Shown here in pieces: positions 22,177 through 30,620 of a stretch of DNA of 41,042 bases; the first letter of the stretch is position 1; every line of letters begins with the position of its first letter. The stretch is from Actinomycetota bacterium (GTDB lineage: Bacteria; Actinomycetota; CADDZG01; WHSQ01). A program made the position numbers and the translations under genes. The DNA is taken from the NCBI GenBank assembly GCA_030446465.1, contig JAUJNI010000002.1, positions 1 through 41,042 on the forward strand. The letters are read 5' to 3'. The notes beneath the pieces are model-generated. The model had not been told where the DNA came from. It made no database searches and saw only the letters and a program-made list of their open reading frames with translations.

Positions 22177-24723
22177 CTAGTCGCGGGTGCCTCCAGTCAT
22201 TCCCCATGTCCCGCTGTCGGCATAGCGGACGAAATTTGGGACAGGCCGAGTCCTCGCCCAGCGGGCCACCCGGCGCGCGATAGTCGCCTCGGTGAGACGT
22301 GGGAAGCGGCGAGCCGCCCACAGCTCCACGGCGGACAGCCAGCTGGTCGTCAGACTGCGAGGCCGTTGACAGCAAGCTCGAACAATTGCATCCACTGCAC
22401 CATTCATGGTGTCTGCTCGGATGAGGCCTTCCAGCGATACGCCCGCCGCATTCGGCGCGTTGTGGATCGACGTGCGGATATATCCCGGGTAGACGGTGCT
22501 TACGGTGATACGGCCTCGGTACTCGATGCGCAACGCGGCCGAGTAAGCGGAGAGTGCGCGCTTGCTGGCGCTATACGCGGCGCCGAACGGTAGATCGACG
22601 AAGGCAAGGCCGGAGGCGACGTTGATCACGTGTCCGTGAGCATCCAGGAGGTGCGGCATTGCCGCGGCCGTGGCGTTCCAAGCCCCAAAGAAATTGACAT
22701 CGACGACTGCGTGAGCTTCTTCGGTCGGGAAGGCCCCCGCGTCCTGCGCTCGCCCTATGCCGGCATTGTTGACCAGGATGTCGATGCCCCCGAGACGCTG
22801 TGCGCATATGTGCATCGCGTGGCTCATCGCTTGGGCGTCGCGCACGTCCGCTTGAACTACATCTGTGGCCGGCTGCAGATCGATTCCCACCACGTGGGCA
22901 CCGTGCTCTTTCAAGGTGACCATGGCTGCGGCGCCGATGCCGTCGCTTGCGCCGGTGACGACGATCCGAGACCCTGCCAGTTCCCTGGGCGACATACGAC
23001 CGACCCTCACGAAAGCGAACGTGAGTGTCCCGATCCACCCAAGAGCGACGACCAGAATGGCTCCATAGGCCACCACGGCCGGCCACGCTGCACCTTCGTG
23101 AGCTTCTCGCATAAGCAGCTCGGTATCGCGACGAAAGCTGGAGTCACGCACGGGGACGACAGGGATCTCTTTAGCGCCGATGACGGGGTCCGCCGGCATG
23201 TAAACGGGCACCGCCACCATCACGTCCTTGCGCGCAAGCCGCACCATCGACTTCCAGTCCCCCCCAACCGGTACGGGCCTCTCAGCCCGATAGCGGCCGG
23301 GCCCGTGTTGCTCGAGGGAAGTGATGACCAGGGCTCCTCCTTGCCACGACATGACCTCGAACAGGTCCGAGCTCTCGGCCGCGTCGACCGGTTGCAGCTT
23401 CACCGTCAGGTCGACAGAGTCCTGAGTAGCCGGTTGGGTGCGGACCGTTGCCTCGAAGGGGGCGTCGCTGCGGGGCAGGGGCAGCACCAAGCCGATCACG
23501 AGAGTGGTCCCAGCAAGGGCGATCGAGCCCGCACGAATCCCCGCAGTGCGAAACGACAGGATGCGTCCCACGGCCGTGCCGATCACCGCGGCGCCCACCG
23601 CGACGACGGCTGCTATGACGATCGCAGGGAAGAGGCTCGGCCCCCACGGATGGCGCCCCCACACCTGCATCCAAGTCCACTCCGACGCAAGCCCGACGGT
23701 GCCGACGAGGATTCCGGTGACAATCGCTGCGGCAAGCGGCGGTAGATTCCTTGCCATCGCGGCAGCACCTTCAACCGCGAGCGCGGCACCGAGATAGAGC
23801 GGAAAGCGCGGCACCGTTTGGTTCAAGCCAGGGCCGAGCGTCAGCGCAAGCAGAGTCCTGATAACGACGAAGCCGGCCGCCGCAATCACCGCGCCCCCGC
23901 GGCCTAGCGCGGTGCGCGCGACTACCAGCCCTATGCCGGTTGCTGCAGCGATCAGCACGGGGTGATAGAGCTGTTGGAATTGCGGTACCCCGAAGTCGAA
24001 CTCTGCCTGAAAGGTGGACAGTCCCACGACGACCGCAGCGGCAAGGAACACCTTGACGGCACGGGCCAAAGACGGGCGTCCGCAATCCGGCCCCGCCTCT
24101 CTTAGCAGCAGCCACAACGCGAGCGGCGTGAAAGATGCTCCCGAGATCATCAACAGATGAGTCGGCCCCCACATCGTGACGTCCACGCCGTAATTGCGGT
24201 GCCACAACTCGTCGAGAGGAAATCCCGCCACCGCGCCCAGCCCAAGGGCGCCCAGCGCTACAGCCCCGTAGGGCAGGCGTAAAGAACCCCGTCTCAACCC
24301 AGATTCCGCCTTGAAGAGGGTGGCGAAGAGGATCGTTATCAGCGCGGTCGCAATGATGGAGGTGAGGCCCACCAGAATCATCGTGTGCGAGGGCGTGAAC
24401 AAGAACTCGTCGCGTCCGAAGTCGATGTGCCATGAGACATCCCAGAGGAAGCCGATTACGGCAACGAGCAGCGACCAGGCCCCCAGACCCAGCCCGGCCG
24501 CGCACCAGGCGGGCAAGCCGGTTACACGCTCGAGCGATGATCCGATGCGCTTGACCGCCACGTTGATCGGCCCGCTCGCCCGGGGAGCCTGCCCGGTGGC
24601 GAGGAGCCACAGGGTGATCGCCGACAAACCGGCAAGGGGGACCAGCAGAAAGAGCCACTCCGAGCCGAAGGATGCAAGCGTGACTCGCTCCCCATGTGCG
24701 AGAAGCACCTCTGGCAACTTCAT
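22177..24723 (-). CDS. Polytopic His-motif membrane protein fused to a short-chain dehydrogenase
   Basis: A single 848-residue frame. Residues ~20-420 have about eleven hydrophobic segments with the duplicated motif Asp95/Trp98/His99...His113 (WDVSWHIDFG...PSHTM) and Asp171/Trp174/His175...His189 (LDELWHRNYGV...PTHLL), shared with the protein at 10415. Residues ~425-530 look like an extracytoplasmic beta domain (DLTVKLQP, GRYRAERPVPVGGDW, similar to YtkA/FixH-type modules). A membrane helix at ~550-572 follows. Residues ~580-848 are a classical SDR: VVTGASDGIGAA cofactor loop, LVNNAGIG, and Y-S-A-S-K with the upstream Ser. It starts four bases inside the MBL-fold gene, so the two are coupled. 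No stop or ribosome site separates membrane and SDR parts convincingly. The membrane-SDR combination is unfamiliar to me. Confidence 0.85.
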   Translation of the reverse strand: MKLPEVLLAHGERVTLASFGSEWLFLLVPLAGLSAITLWLLATGQAPRASGPINVAVKRIGSSLERVTGLPAWCAAGLGLGAWSLLVAVIGFLWDVSWHIDFGRDEFLFTPSHTMILVGLTSIIATALITILFATLFKAESGLRRGSLRLPYGAVALGALGLGAVAGFPLDELWHRNYGVDVTMWGPTHLLMISGASFTPLALWLLLREAGPDCGRPSLARAVKVFLAAAVVVGLSTFQAEFDFGVPQFQQLYHPVLIAAATGIGLVVARTALGRGGAVIAAAGFVVIRTLLALTLGPGLNQTVPRFPLYLGAALAVEGAAAMARNLPPLAAAIVTGILVGTVGLASEWTWMQVWGRHPWGPSLFPAIVIAAVVAVGAAVIGTAVGRILSFRTAGIRAGSIALAGTTLVIGLVLPLPRSDAPFEATVRTQPATQDSVDLTVKLQPVDAAESSDLFEVMSWQGGALVITSLEQHGPGRYRAERPVPVGGDWKSMVRLARKDVMVAVPVYMPADPVIGAKEIPVVPVRDSSFRRDTELLMREAHEGAAWPAVVAYGAILVVALGWIGTLTFAFVRVGRMSPRELAGSRIVVTGASDGIGAAAMVTLKEHGAHVVGIDLQPATDVVQADVRDAQAMSHAMHICAQRLGGIDILVNNAGIGRAQDAGAFPTEEAHAVVDVNFFGAWNATAAAMPHLLDAHGHVINVASGLAFVDLPFGAAYSASKRALSAYSAALRIEYRGRITVSTVYPGYIRTSIHNAPNAAGVSLEGLIRADTMNGAVDAIVRACCQRPRSLTTSWLSAVELWAARRFPRLTEATIARRVARWARTRPVPNFVRYADSGTWGMTGGTRD

Positions 24724-25844
24724 TGCCGCACATCCGCGGTCGACGAGACCCGCCCGATCGTTACGTCTCCGTGCTCGAAGGCAGGCCGGATCCCGGGGGC
24801 GAGTTTGTGCCGGGTGAGCTCGGACGATGGGAAGACCTGAAGCAGTTGGGGGCGATCTGGTAGGGGATCGGCGATCAGCTTCTCTTTGACCATCGAGTTG
24901 TACTGCCAGCTCGCGTATTCAGGGGTGTTGAAGTTCATGACGACTTCGTAGCCCCACTCCTTGGCCCACTTGGCGACGCCGGGGAGCTTGGAATGTTGAG
25001 GCGTGTAGCACTCCGTCGCGATTGCGTTCTCGGACGACGTGAAGATCCCTCGGGAGGTGTTCATCACCATGGTGTGGTTGCCGAGGGTGTGCCCCGGCGT
25101 CCTGAGCAAAGCCAGTCCTGGAGCGACCAGCACATCGCCGTCGACTATCAGGAGCTGGTCCTCTCGGATATCCGAGTAGGTCCAGCTCTGGTGAAAGCGG
25201 GCCTGGAACGGATGAACATTCCGAACGTGCTCGAGCTCGGCACGCTGCACGATTAGGCGGGCGTTGGGAAAGCTGGGCGGCACAGGTTCGTCCGGACGGC
25301 CGAGGTCTGGTGCGGGATTGTTCGTGCCCACCAGGCGGCGGATGTCCTGAGTGTGAAGGTGGTCAAAGGTTATGTAATCGACGTCCTCGGCGGCTATGCC
25401 GAGCTCGGCAAGGTTCTCCTCGACGTGGCGGTGACGTACGAAGAGGGTGTCGAGAGCCCTGTCGCGCCGCAGCGGCAAGCGATCGATTGACCGCTTCAGA
25501 AACGGGGTGTCGATGCCCAGCTCGTAATCGGAAGGCTCGGCGAGCAGCGTCTTGGTCATCCCGTCCTGCTTCCATTGCACTACGAACATCCGATTCGTCA
25601 TCCACAAATAGGGGACCGGCACGCTGCATGCTTCCCATAGGCCAAAGCGTTTGGGATAGGGGAGCGTGACAAGGGAGCGGGCCGCGAGGACGTCCACCTG
25701 GCCGGTTGCGCGCAACCACTCTCGGAACTCCGGTGCCCGGCGCCGGATGTCCTGCAACTGCTGCGCCGGGGTGGTGTCGAGGTTCGGGGCCTCGAAGTGA
25801 TCGATCTTTGTGAGTGACTGCGTGGGCAGCTGAGTCATCGCCAT
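24720..25844 (-). CDS. MBL-fold metallo-hydrolase
   Basis: A 374-residue protein, ATG 25844 (ATG 25838 also possible). The metallo-beta-lactamase metal site is visible: TFDHLHTQD (His162, His164, Asp167), a downstream LLRTPGHTLGNHTMVM with the next His, and FTSSENAIATECYTP with the bridging acid region. The ~90-residue N-terminal extension before the fold is unusual. The substrate is not predictable. It overlaps the membrane-SDR fusion gene by four bases (ATGA) and is divergent from a MerR regulator that probably controls it. Confidence 0.88.
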   Translation of the reverse strand: MAMTQLPTQSLTKIDHFEAPNLDTTPAQQLQDIRRRAPEFREWLRATGQVDVLAARSLVTLPYPKRFGLWEACSVPVPYLWMTNRMFVVQWKQDGMTKTLLAEPSDYELGIDTPFLKRSIDRLPLRRDRALDTLFVRHRHVEENLAELGIAAEDVDYITFDHLHTQDIRRLVGTNNPAPDLGRPDEPVPPSFPNARLIVQRAELEHVRNVHPFQARFHQSWTYSDIREDQLLIVDGDVLVAPGLALLRTPGHTLGNHTMVMNTSRGIFTSSENAIATECYTPQHSKLPGVAKWAKEWGYEVVMNFNTPEYASWQYNSMVKEKLIADPLPDRPQLLQVFPSSELTRHKLAPGIRPAFEHGDVTIGRVSSTADVRQ

Positions 25845-25880
25845 GTGGGGGCCTCCAAGCCTTCGGTCATCGAACCATGC

Positions 25881-25901
25881 TACATCAAATGATGATACAT
25901 C
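25881..25901. promoter_or_regulatory. Probable operator between MBL-fold and MerR genes
   Basis: CATCA-AA-TGATG (25883-25894) is a perfect inverted repeat, flanked by the direct repeat TACATC at 25881-25886 and 25896-25901. It lies in the 77-base gap between the two divergent starts, the usual place for a MerR-type site controlling both genes. Binding by the adjacent regulator is inferred. Confidence 0.5.
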
Positions 25902-25921
25902 GCTTGCCGTAGGATCGGGCT

Positions 25922-26671
25922 ATGGGTGACCCGGAGCTGACTATCGATGAATTGGCCCAGCGCACGGGCATGACGGTGCGCAATATCAGGGCCCACCAGA
26001 CCCGGGGCCTGCTGCCACCTCCAGCGGTGCGCGCTCGCACCGGGTACTACGGGCCCGAGCACGTCGCCCGCCTCCAGGTCATCCGCGAGATGCAGGACGC
26101 AGGCTTCAACCTGAGTGCCATACGACACGTGCTCGAGATGGCGCCCCCAGGCGCCGGAGAGGAGCTTCTTCGCTTCGAGCGCCTTCTGATGGCTCCCTGG
26201 GGCGAGGAGCAGCCCGAGGTGGTCGATCTGGCGGAGCTTGCAGTGCGCTTTGGGGAGGTGGACGAACGAGCGCTCCACAAGGCAGAGGAACTAGGCGTCC
26301 TTCGTCGCCTGGGGGAGGAGCGCTACGAGGTTCGGAGCCCTTGGCTCCTCAAGGCGGGCGAGGAGGTTGTGGCCTTGGGGATCCCGCTCGACCATGCGCT
26401 GGCCGTCGTAGCCAAGGTTCAGGGCCACGCCAGACGGGTTGCGAGGGAGTTCGTCAGGCTCTTCCTGGAGGACGTCTGGCGGCCCTTCAAGGACGCCGGC
26501 CTTCCCGAAGACCAATTGCCGGTCATGAGGGAATCTCTAGGGAAGCTCCGTTCGCTCGCCTCCGACGTGCTGTTGACCGCCTTCAGGTTGACGATGGCCA
26601 TGGAGGTCGAGGCCGCCTTCGGGAAGGAGCTCCAGAGGCCTATTGCCAAGAAGCGGAAGCAGCGCTCTTGA
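25922..26671 (+). CDS. MerR-family transcriptional regulator
   Basis: A 249-residue protein. Residues ~7-75 are a MerR winged helix: LTIDELAQRTGMTVRNIRAH, QTRGLLPPPAVRARTGYYGP, EHVARLQVIREMQDAGFNLS. The remaining ~175 residues are helical and resemble no ligand-binding domain I know; there are no cysteines for metal sensing, so an organic effector is likely. It is divergent from the MBL-fold / membrane-SDR operon and probably regulates that operon and itself. The C-terminal tail is basic (KKRKQRS). Confidence 0.88.
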   Translation: MGDPELTIDELAQRTGMTVRNIRAHQTRGLLPPPAVRARTGYYGPEHVARLQVIREMQDAGFNLSAIRHVLEMAPPGAGEELLRFERLLMAPWGEEQPEVVDLAELAVRFGEVDERALHKAEELGVLRRLGEERYEVRSPWLLKAGEEVVALGIPLDHALAVVAKVQGHARRVAREFVRLFLEDVWRPFKDAGLPEDQLPVMRESLGKLRSLASDVLLTAFRLTMAMEVEAAFGKELQRPIAKKRKQRS

Positions 26672-26696
26672 CGGTTGCCATTAAGCCTACGGTCGA

Positions 26697-26720
26697 GTAA
26701 CTTACGGGACAGTAGCTTAC
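26697..26720 (+). promoter_or_regulatory. Candidate operator upstream of the desaturase
   Basis: GTAACTTAC (26697-26705, itself a perfect palindrome) and GTAGCTTAC (26712-26720, imperfect) are repeated 15 bases apart, starting about 50 bases before the desaturase ATG. The TetR-type regulator encoded at the end of this operon is the natural candidate to bind it. This assignment is inference. Confidence 0.35.
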
Positions 26721-26747
26721 TTATCCGTAGCCGAAAGGATCGACCGC

Positions 26748-27695
26748 ATGGCTCAGGCAGTGCAAGACATCAGACCGATCGACCCGGCCCCCGGCGTCAA
26801 GCGGCTCGATGCGAAGAAGGCGGCGCTTCAGAGGCGGCTGGTTCTCGCAGTGACCGTCATCCCCTTTGCGGGCTTCCTGTGGGCGGTCATCCACTTCTGG
26901 GGCAGCGGCTTGAGCGTCGCCGACGCAACCATCGGCCTCAGCTTCTACCTATTCACCGGCTTCGGCGTCACCGTCGGCTTCCACCGCTATTTCACTCACA
27001 GGAGCTTCGAGACCAACCGCTTCCTCAGGGGGCTCCTGGCCATTGCAGGATCGATGGCGGTGCAGGGACCGATCATCAAGTGGGTCGCCGACCACCGGCG
27101 GCATCACGCGTTCTCCGACAGACCCGGCGACCCGCACTCACCACACCTCGAGGACGGGCCAGGCGTGCGCGGCGTCGTCAAGGGTTTGTGGCATGCCCAC
27201 ATGGGGTGGCTCTTCTCGGACGAGCAGACTTCTGCTCGTCGCTGGGCCCCCGACCTGTTGAAGGACCCAATGATCAAGAAGATCGACCAGTTGTTCCCGT
27301 TGTGGTTGGTGCTCACTTTCGGTCTTCCTCCGTTGGTCGGCCTGGCCGTTACGGGGACCGTGCAGGGGGCGCTGACGGCGGGTCTGTGGGCATCGCTGGT
27401 GCGCGTCTTCTTCCTCCATCACGTGACCTGGAGCATCAACTCCATCTGTCATTTCTATGGGAAGCGCCCCTTCGAGGGGGATGACTTCTCCACGAACAAC
27501 TGGGTTCTGTCCCTCATCTCGTTTGGCGAGTCCTGGCACAACAACCATCACGCCTTCCCTTCGTCTGCCATCCACGGCGTCGGACGCGGACAGATCGACC
27601 TCAGCGGCGGGTTGATCAAGTTCCTCGAGAAGATCGGTCTGGCACGGAGCGTCAAGCGCGTCACCGAGAAACAGATGGCCGTAAAGAGCTCCTAA
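26748..27695 (+). CDS. Membrane fatty acid (acyl) desaturase
   Basis: A 315-residue integral membrane di-iron enzyme. All three histidine boxes are present: HRYFTH (His79-His84), HRRHH (116-120) and HNNHH near residue 265, with the G-D-P-H-S-P-H stretch after box two that is typical of delta-9 acyl-CoA/acyl-lipid desaturases. Four membrane segments are visible. It inserts a double bond in long acyl chains, and so adjusts membrane fluidity, using an electron donor not encoded here. The stop overlaps the next gene's ATG by one base, coupling it to the TetR regulator. Confidence 0.93.
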   Translation: MAQAVQDIRPIDPAPGVKRLDAKKAALQRRLVLAVTVIPFAGFLWAVIHFWGSGLSVADATIGLSFYLFTGFGVTVGFHRYFTHRSFETNRFLRGLLAIAGSMAVQGPIIKWVADHRRHHAFSDRPGDPHSPHLEDGPGVRGVVKGLWHAHMGWLFSDEQTSARRWAPDLLKDPMIKKIDQLFPLWLVLTFGLPPLVGLAVTGTVQGALTAGLWASLVRVFFLHHVTWSINSICHFYGKRPFEGDDFSTNNWVLSLISFGESWHNNHHAFPSSAIHGVGRGQIDLSGGLIKFLEKIGLARSVKRVTEKQMAVKSS

Positions 27696-28330
27696 TGAGC
27701 GCCGCCCCCGAAGAGCCGCGGGTGCGCATGACGGGGCAGGAGCGAAGAGCCCAGCTACTCGATGTGGGCCGAAGTGTCTTTGCGGCGGTGGGCTATGAGG
27801 CTGCCTCCATAGAGGAGATAGCCAAACGGGCAAGGATCACCAAGCCCGTCGTTTACGAGCACTTCGGGGGCAAGGAGGGACTCCACGCGGTCGTTGTGGA
27901 TCGCGAGGTCAATGCCCTCGTCGCCTCGATCACCGAGGCTTTGAAGGGCGACCACCCCCGGGCTCTCGTGGAGCAAGCTGCACTGGCCCTTCTTACCTAC
28001 ATCGAGAACGAGCCGGACGGTTTCAAGGTTCTGATGCGAGATTCACCGATCGCCGGTGGTCATGGGAGCCTCGCCAGCGTGATCGGAGACATCGCCGATC
28101 AGGTCGAGTACATCCTGGCGAACGAGTTCAAGCAACGTGGTTTCGATCCGAAGCTGTCTCCCATTTACTCGCGCGCTCTGGTGGGCATGGTCGTGCTGGT
28201 CGGTCAGTGGTGGCAAGAGGTCGGCAAGCCGCGGCGCGAGGTCGTCGCGGCCCACCTCGTGAACATCGCCTGGAACGGTCTCAAGGATCTGCAGACCAAC
28301 CCGGAGTCGATCCCCAAACCCAACGACTGA
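27695..28330 (+). CDS. TetR-family regulator coupled to the desaturase
   Basis: A 211-residue protein. The N-terminal helix-turn-helix is classic (RRAQLLDVGRSVFAAVGYEA, ASIEEIAKRARITKPVVYEH, FGGKEGLHAVV). The C-terminal ligand domain is helical with no recognised specificity. The start overlaps the desaturase stop (TAATG), so the two are produced together. By analogy with lipid-sensing TetR proteins it probably represses its own operon in response to an acyl compound; this is inference from context. Confidence 0.9.
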   Translation: MSAAPEEPRVRMTGQERRAQLLDVGRSVFAAVGYEAASIEEIAKRARITKPVVYEHFGGKEGLHAVVVDREVNALVASITEALKGDHPRALVEQAALALLTYIENEPDGFKVLMRDSPIAGGHGSLASVIGDIADQVEYILANEFKQRGFDPKLSPIYSRALVGMVVLVGQWWQEVGKPRREVVAAHLVNIAWNGLKDLQTNPESIPKPND

Positions 28331-28413
28331 GGTCTAGTCGGGAAACCCGGCGTCCGTTGCACAGCGGTCCTGCTCCTCCACCGGCCGACAGTTGCCCGGT
28401 CGCTCGTGTCACC

Positions 28414-29268
28414 ATGACGGGCGTGAAGTCGGGTCCTGTAACTGCGTTCGTGCTCGGCGGCGGGGGTCTCCTCGGCGCAAACGAGGTCGGCATGCTGCGC
28501 GCCCTGCTGGAGCATGGCATCACTCCCGACCTCGTCGTCGGGACGTCGATTGGGGCCCTCAACGGCGCAGTCATTGCGGCCGAACCCTCCAAGGAAGGCG
28601 TCAGGCGCCTTACCGAGCTGTGGCGCGGGGTCGAAAGAACCGGAATCCTGAGTGGCTCGATGCTGGGCAGAGTCGCCACCCTGGCCCGCACCCGCACTCA
28701 CGCACATGACAACACGCCGTTGCGCAAGCTGGTGGAACGGGAGCTGCCCGTTGCGCGCATCGAAGAGTTGAAGGTGAGCTTCCAGTGCGTTGCAGCGAGC
28801 ATCGAGCGGGCTGCTGAGCACTGGTTCGACAAGGGGCCGATCGTCGAAGCGGTCCTGGCCTCTTGTGCCCTTCCGGGGGTGCTGCCGCCGGTGGAGATAG
28901 ACGGTGAGCATTTCTTCGACGGAGGGCTGGTGAACAGCATTCCCGTGGACCGGGCGGTGAGGCTGGGTGCGGAGCTGATCTACGTCTTGCAGGTGGGCCG
29001 AATCGAGCAACCTCTCAGCGTCCCTACGAAACCCTGGGAGGTGGGGCTTGTGGCCTTCGAGATCGCGCGCAGGCACAGGTTCGCTGAAGAGATCGTCTCG
29101 CTTCCATCAAGCGTGACCGTGCATGTCCTGCCGACCGGAGAAGAGCTCCGCTACAACGACCTGAGGCAACAGCTTCGCTATTCCGACCTCTCGCAGGTCG
29201 GGAAGAGGATGGAGCGCGCCTACCAGGCGAGCACCACCTTCCTCACCGAGCTTGAAGCCCGCACCTGA
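28414..29268 (+). CDS. Patatin-like phospholipase
   Basis: A 284-residue protein from ATG 28414; upstream in-frame codons lack family sequence. The catalytic features are clear: oxyanion loop AFVLGGGGLLGANEVGML, nucleophile motif VVGTSIGALNG (Ser45), and the catalytic Asp in EHFFDGGLVNS. It hydrolyses acyl esters of lipids and has no signal peptide, so it should act on the inner membrane face. It abuts the acyltransferase gene (TGA then ATG with no gap), suggesting lipid remodelling by removal and re-addition of acyl chains. Confidence 0.92.
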   Translation: MTGVKSGPVTAFVLGGGGLLGANEVGMLRALLEHGITPDLVVGTSIGALNGAVIAAEPSKEGVRRLTELWRGVERTGILSGSMLGRVATLARTRTHAHDNTPLRKLVERELPVARIEELKVSFQCVAASIERAAEHWFDKGPIVEAVLASCALPGVLPPVEIDGEHFFDGGLVNSIPVDRAVRLGAELIYVLQVGRIEQPLSVPTKPWEVGLVAFEIARRHRFAEEIVSLPSSVTVHVLPTGEELRYNDLRQQLRYSDLSQVGKRMERAYQASTTFLTELEART

Positions 29269-30312
29269 ATGCTCCCGCCCAAGATCGTTCGCCGAGTGGT
29301 GCTCGCGCCCCTAATGCTGTTCTTCACCTTCTGGTTGATCATCACGCTGCCCCTGTCGATCCCGCTGGCGGTGGTTGTCGACCTCTTTCTGGCCCGGCGC
29401 TGGCGCTCGTTGCGTCTGCTGTGGATGCTGGTCCTCTATGCCGTCCATGAGTCAATTGGGATCGCGCTGCTTCTTAAGTTATGGGTAGAGAGCGGATTCG
29501 GGCTGTTGCTGCGCACGCGCCGGATGCAAGAAGAGCACTATCGATTGATGGCATGGCTGTTGTCCCGCCTATACGAGGCGGCGGTGCGAGTGCTCAAGGT
29601 GCGTATCGAGTTGGAGGAGGTTCAGGGACGCAACGAGACGGCGAGAGACCCGGGTCGCCCTCTGCTGGTCCTCTGCCGGCATGCCGGTCCCGGCGACTCC
29701 TTGCTGTTGATCCACGAGATCCTGGTGCGGCTGGGGCGACGCCCTCGCATCGTCCTGAAGGACCTTCTTCAATACGATCCCTGCCTCGACATCCTGCTCA
29801 ACCGTTTGCCCAATCGCTTCGTCACGGCCGAGCCGGGGGCCGGTGACCGTATGGTCGCGGCAATCGGGGAGCTGGCAGAGGACATGGATCCGCAGGACGC
29901 ATTGGTCATCTTCCCGGAGGGTGCCAACTTCACCGAACGTCGCCGGGTCAAGGCGATCGAGCGGCTCCGAATGAAGGGCTTTCGCAGGCACGCCGACGAT
30001 GCGGCGCGGTTGCGCAACGTCATGGCGCCGAAGCCGGGGGGTGCCCTTGCGGCAATCGCGGCAGCCCCGAAGACCCACATCGTCTTCGTGGCACACACGG
30101 GGCTCGAGGGTCTCGGCACCGTGTCGGATCTCTGGCGTGGCCTCCCCATGGACAAGGTGGTCAGGGTTGGATGGTGGATCGTGCCGGAGGAGGACGTGCC
30201 CGCCACCGAGCAGTCTCAGGTCGATTGGCTCTTTGAGGAATGGGGCCAGGTCGATGGCTGGATCGAGAGCAATCGCCGGTCGTGCTCCCTTTCCCAACAT
30301 GGGTCGACCTAG
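29269..30312 (+). CDS. PlsC-like glycerolipid acyltransferase
   Basis: A 347-residue protein starting directly after the patatin stop. An N-terminal membrane segment (~10-40) and a second hydrophobic region (~48-70) precede the acyltransferase domain. The H-x4-D active-site motif is CRHAGPGDS (His138, Asp143), followed by the substrate motif VIFPEGANFT. The family transfers acyl groups to lysophosphatidate or related acceptors at the membrane. The length is larger than typical PlsC (about 240), mainly through the N- and C-terminal extensions. It forms an operon with patatin. Confidence 0.88.
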   Translation: MLPPKIVRRVVLAPLMLFFTFWLIITLPLSIPLAVVVDLFLARRWRSLRLLWMLVLYAVHESIGIALLLKLWVESGFGLLLRTRRMQEEHYRLMAWLLSRLYEAAVRVLKVRIELEEVQGRNETARDPGRPLLVLCRHAGPGDSLLLIHEILVRLGRRPRIVLKDLLQYDPCLDILLNRLPNRFVTAEPGAGDRMVAAIGELAEDMDPQDALVIFPEGANFTERRRVKAIERLRMKGFRRHADDAARLRNVMAPKPGGALAAIAAAPKTHIVFVAHTGLEGLGTVSDLWRGLPMDKVVRVGWWIVPEEDVPATEQSQVDWLFEEWGQVDGWIESNRRSCSLSQHGST

Positions 30313-30343
30313 AATCGTCGCCAAGTCATTACTGAGGAGGGAC

Positions 30344-30598
30344 ATGATGAAGTCTTCGAGAATCCGTCGCAGCGGTCCCAAGACCGCGGCGTTTGTCTAT
30401 GCGGGCTACAAGTGGCTCGAGGAGCATGCCGACGATGTCGAACGGTGGTCCGATAATGCCGCGAGGAAAGCTCGGGGGAAGAGCTACGACAAAGTCGTAG
30501 GGCCTGCCGCCCAAGCCGTGAAAGCGGCCGCGCAGTGGGCAAAGAAGAATCGAGGCGGTGGCTCCGGCTCGAGGTCTCGTTCGGCCCTCAAGAAGTAA
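30344..30598 (+). CDS. Small basic protein of unknown function
   Basis: An 84-residue protein from ATG 30344 (or 30347), with GAGGAGG at 30334-30340. It is Lys/Arg/Ala-rich with an amphipathic helical centre (TAAFVYAGYKWLEEHADDVE, AAQAVKAAAQWAKKN) and a Gly/Ser/Arg tail. The composition suggests nucleic-acid or membrane-surface binding, but no family is recognised. It lies 31 bases after the acyltransferase and 22 bases before the decarboxylase, so it is probably in the same transcript. The strong ribosome site supports translation. Confidence 0.7.
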   Translation: MMKSSRIRRSGPKTAAFVYAGYKWLEEHADDVERWSDNAARKARGKSYDKVVGPAAQAVKAAAQWAKKNRGGGSGSRSRSALKK

Positions 30599-30620
30599 GC
30601 GCCCCCCGTACTATCGGTCG

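Noticed and set aside
22630-23745. 371-codon plus-strand open frame
   Set aside because: Mirror frame of the GC-rich membrane-SDR gene, Arg/His/Gly-rich with no motif; the minus-strand protein is clearly the real one.
23771-24733. 320-codon minus-strand open frame
   Set aside because: Overlaps the membrane-SDR gene in another frame and lacks hydrophobic pattern or motifs.
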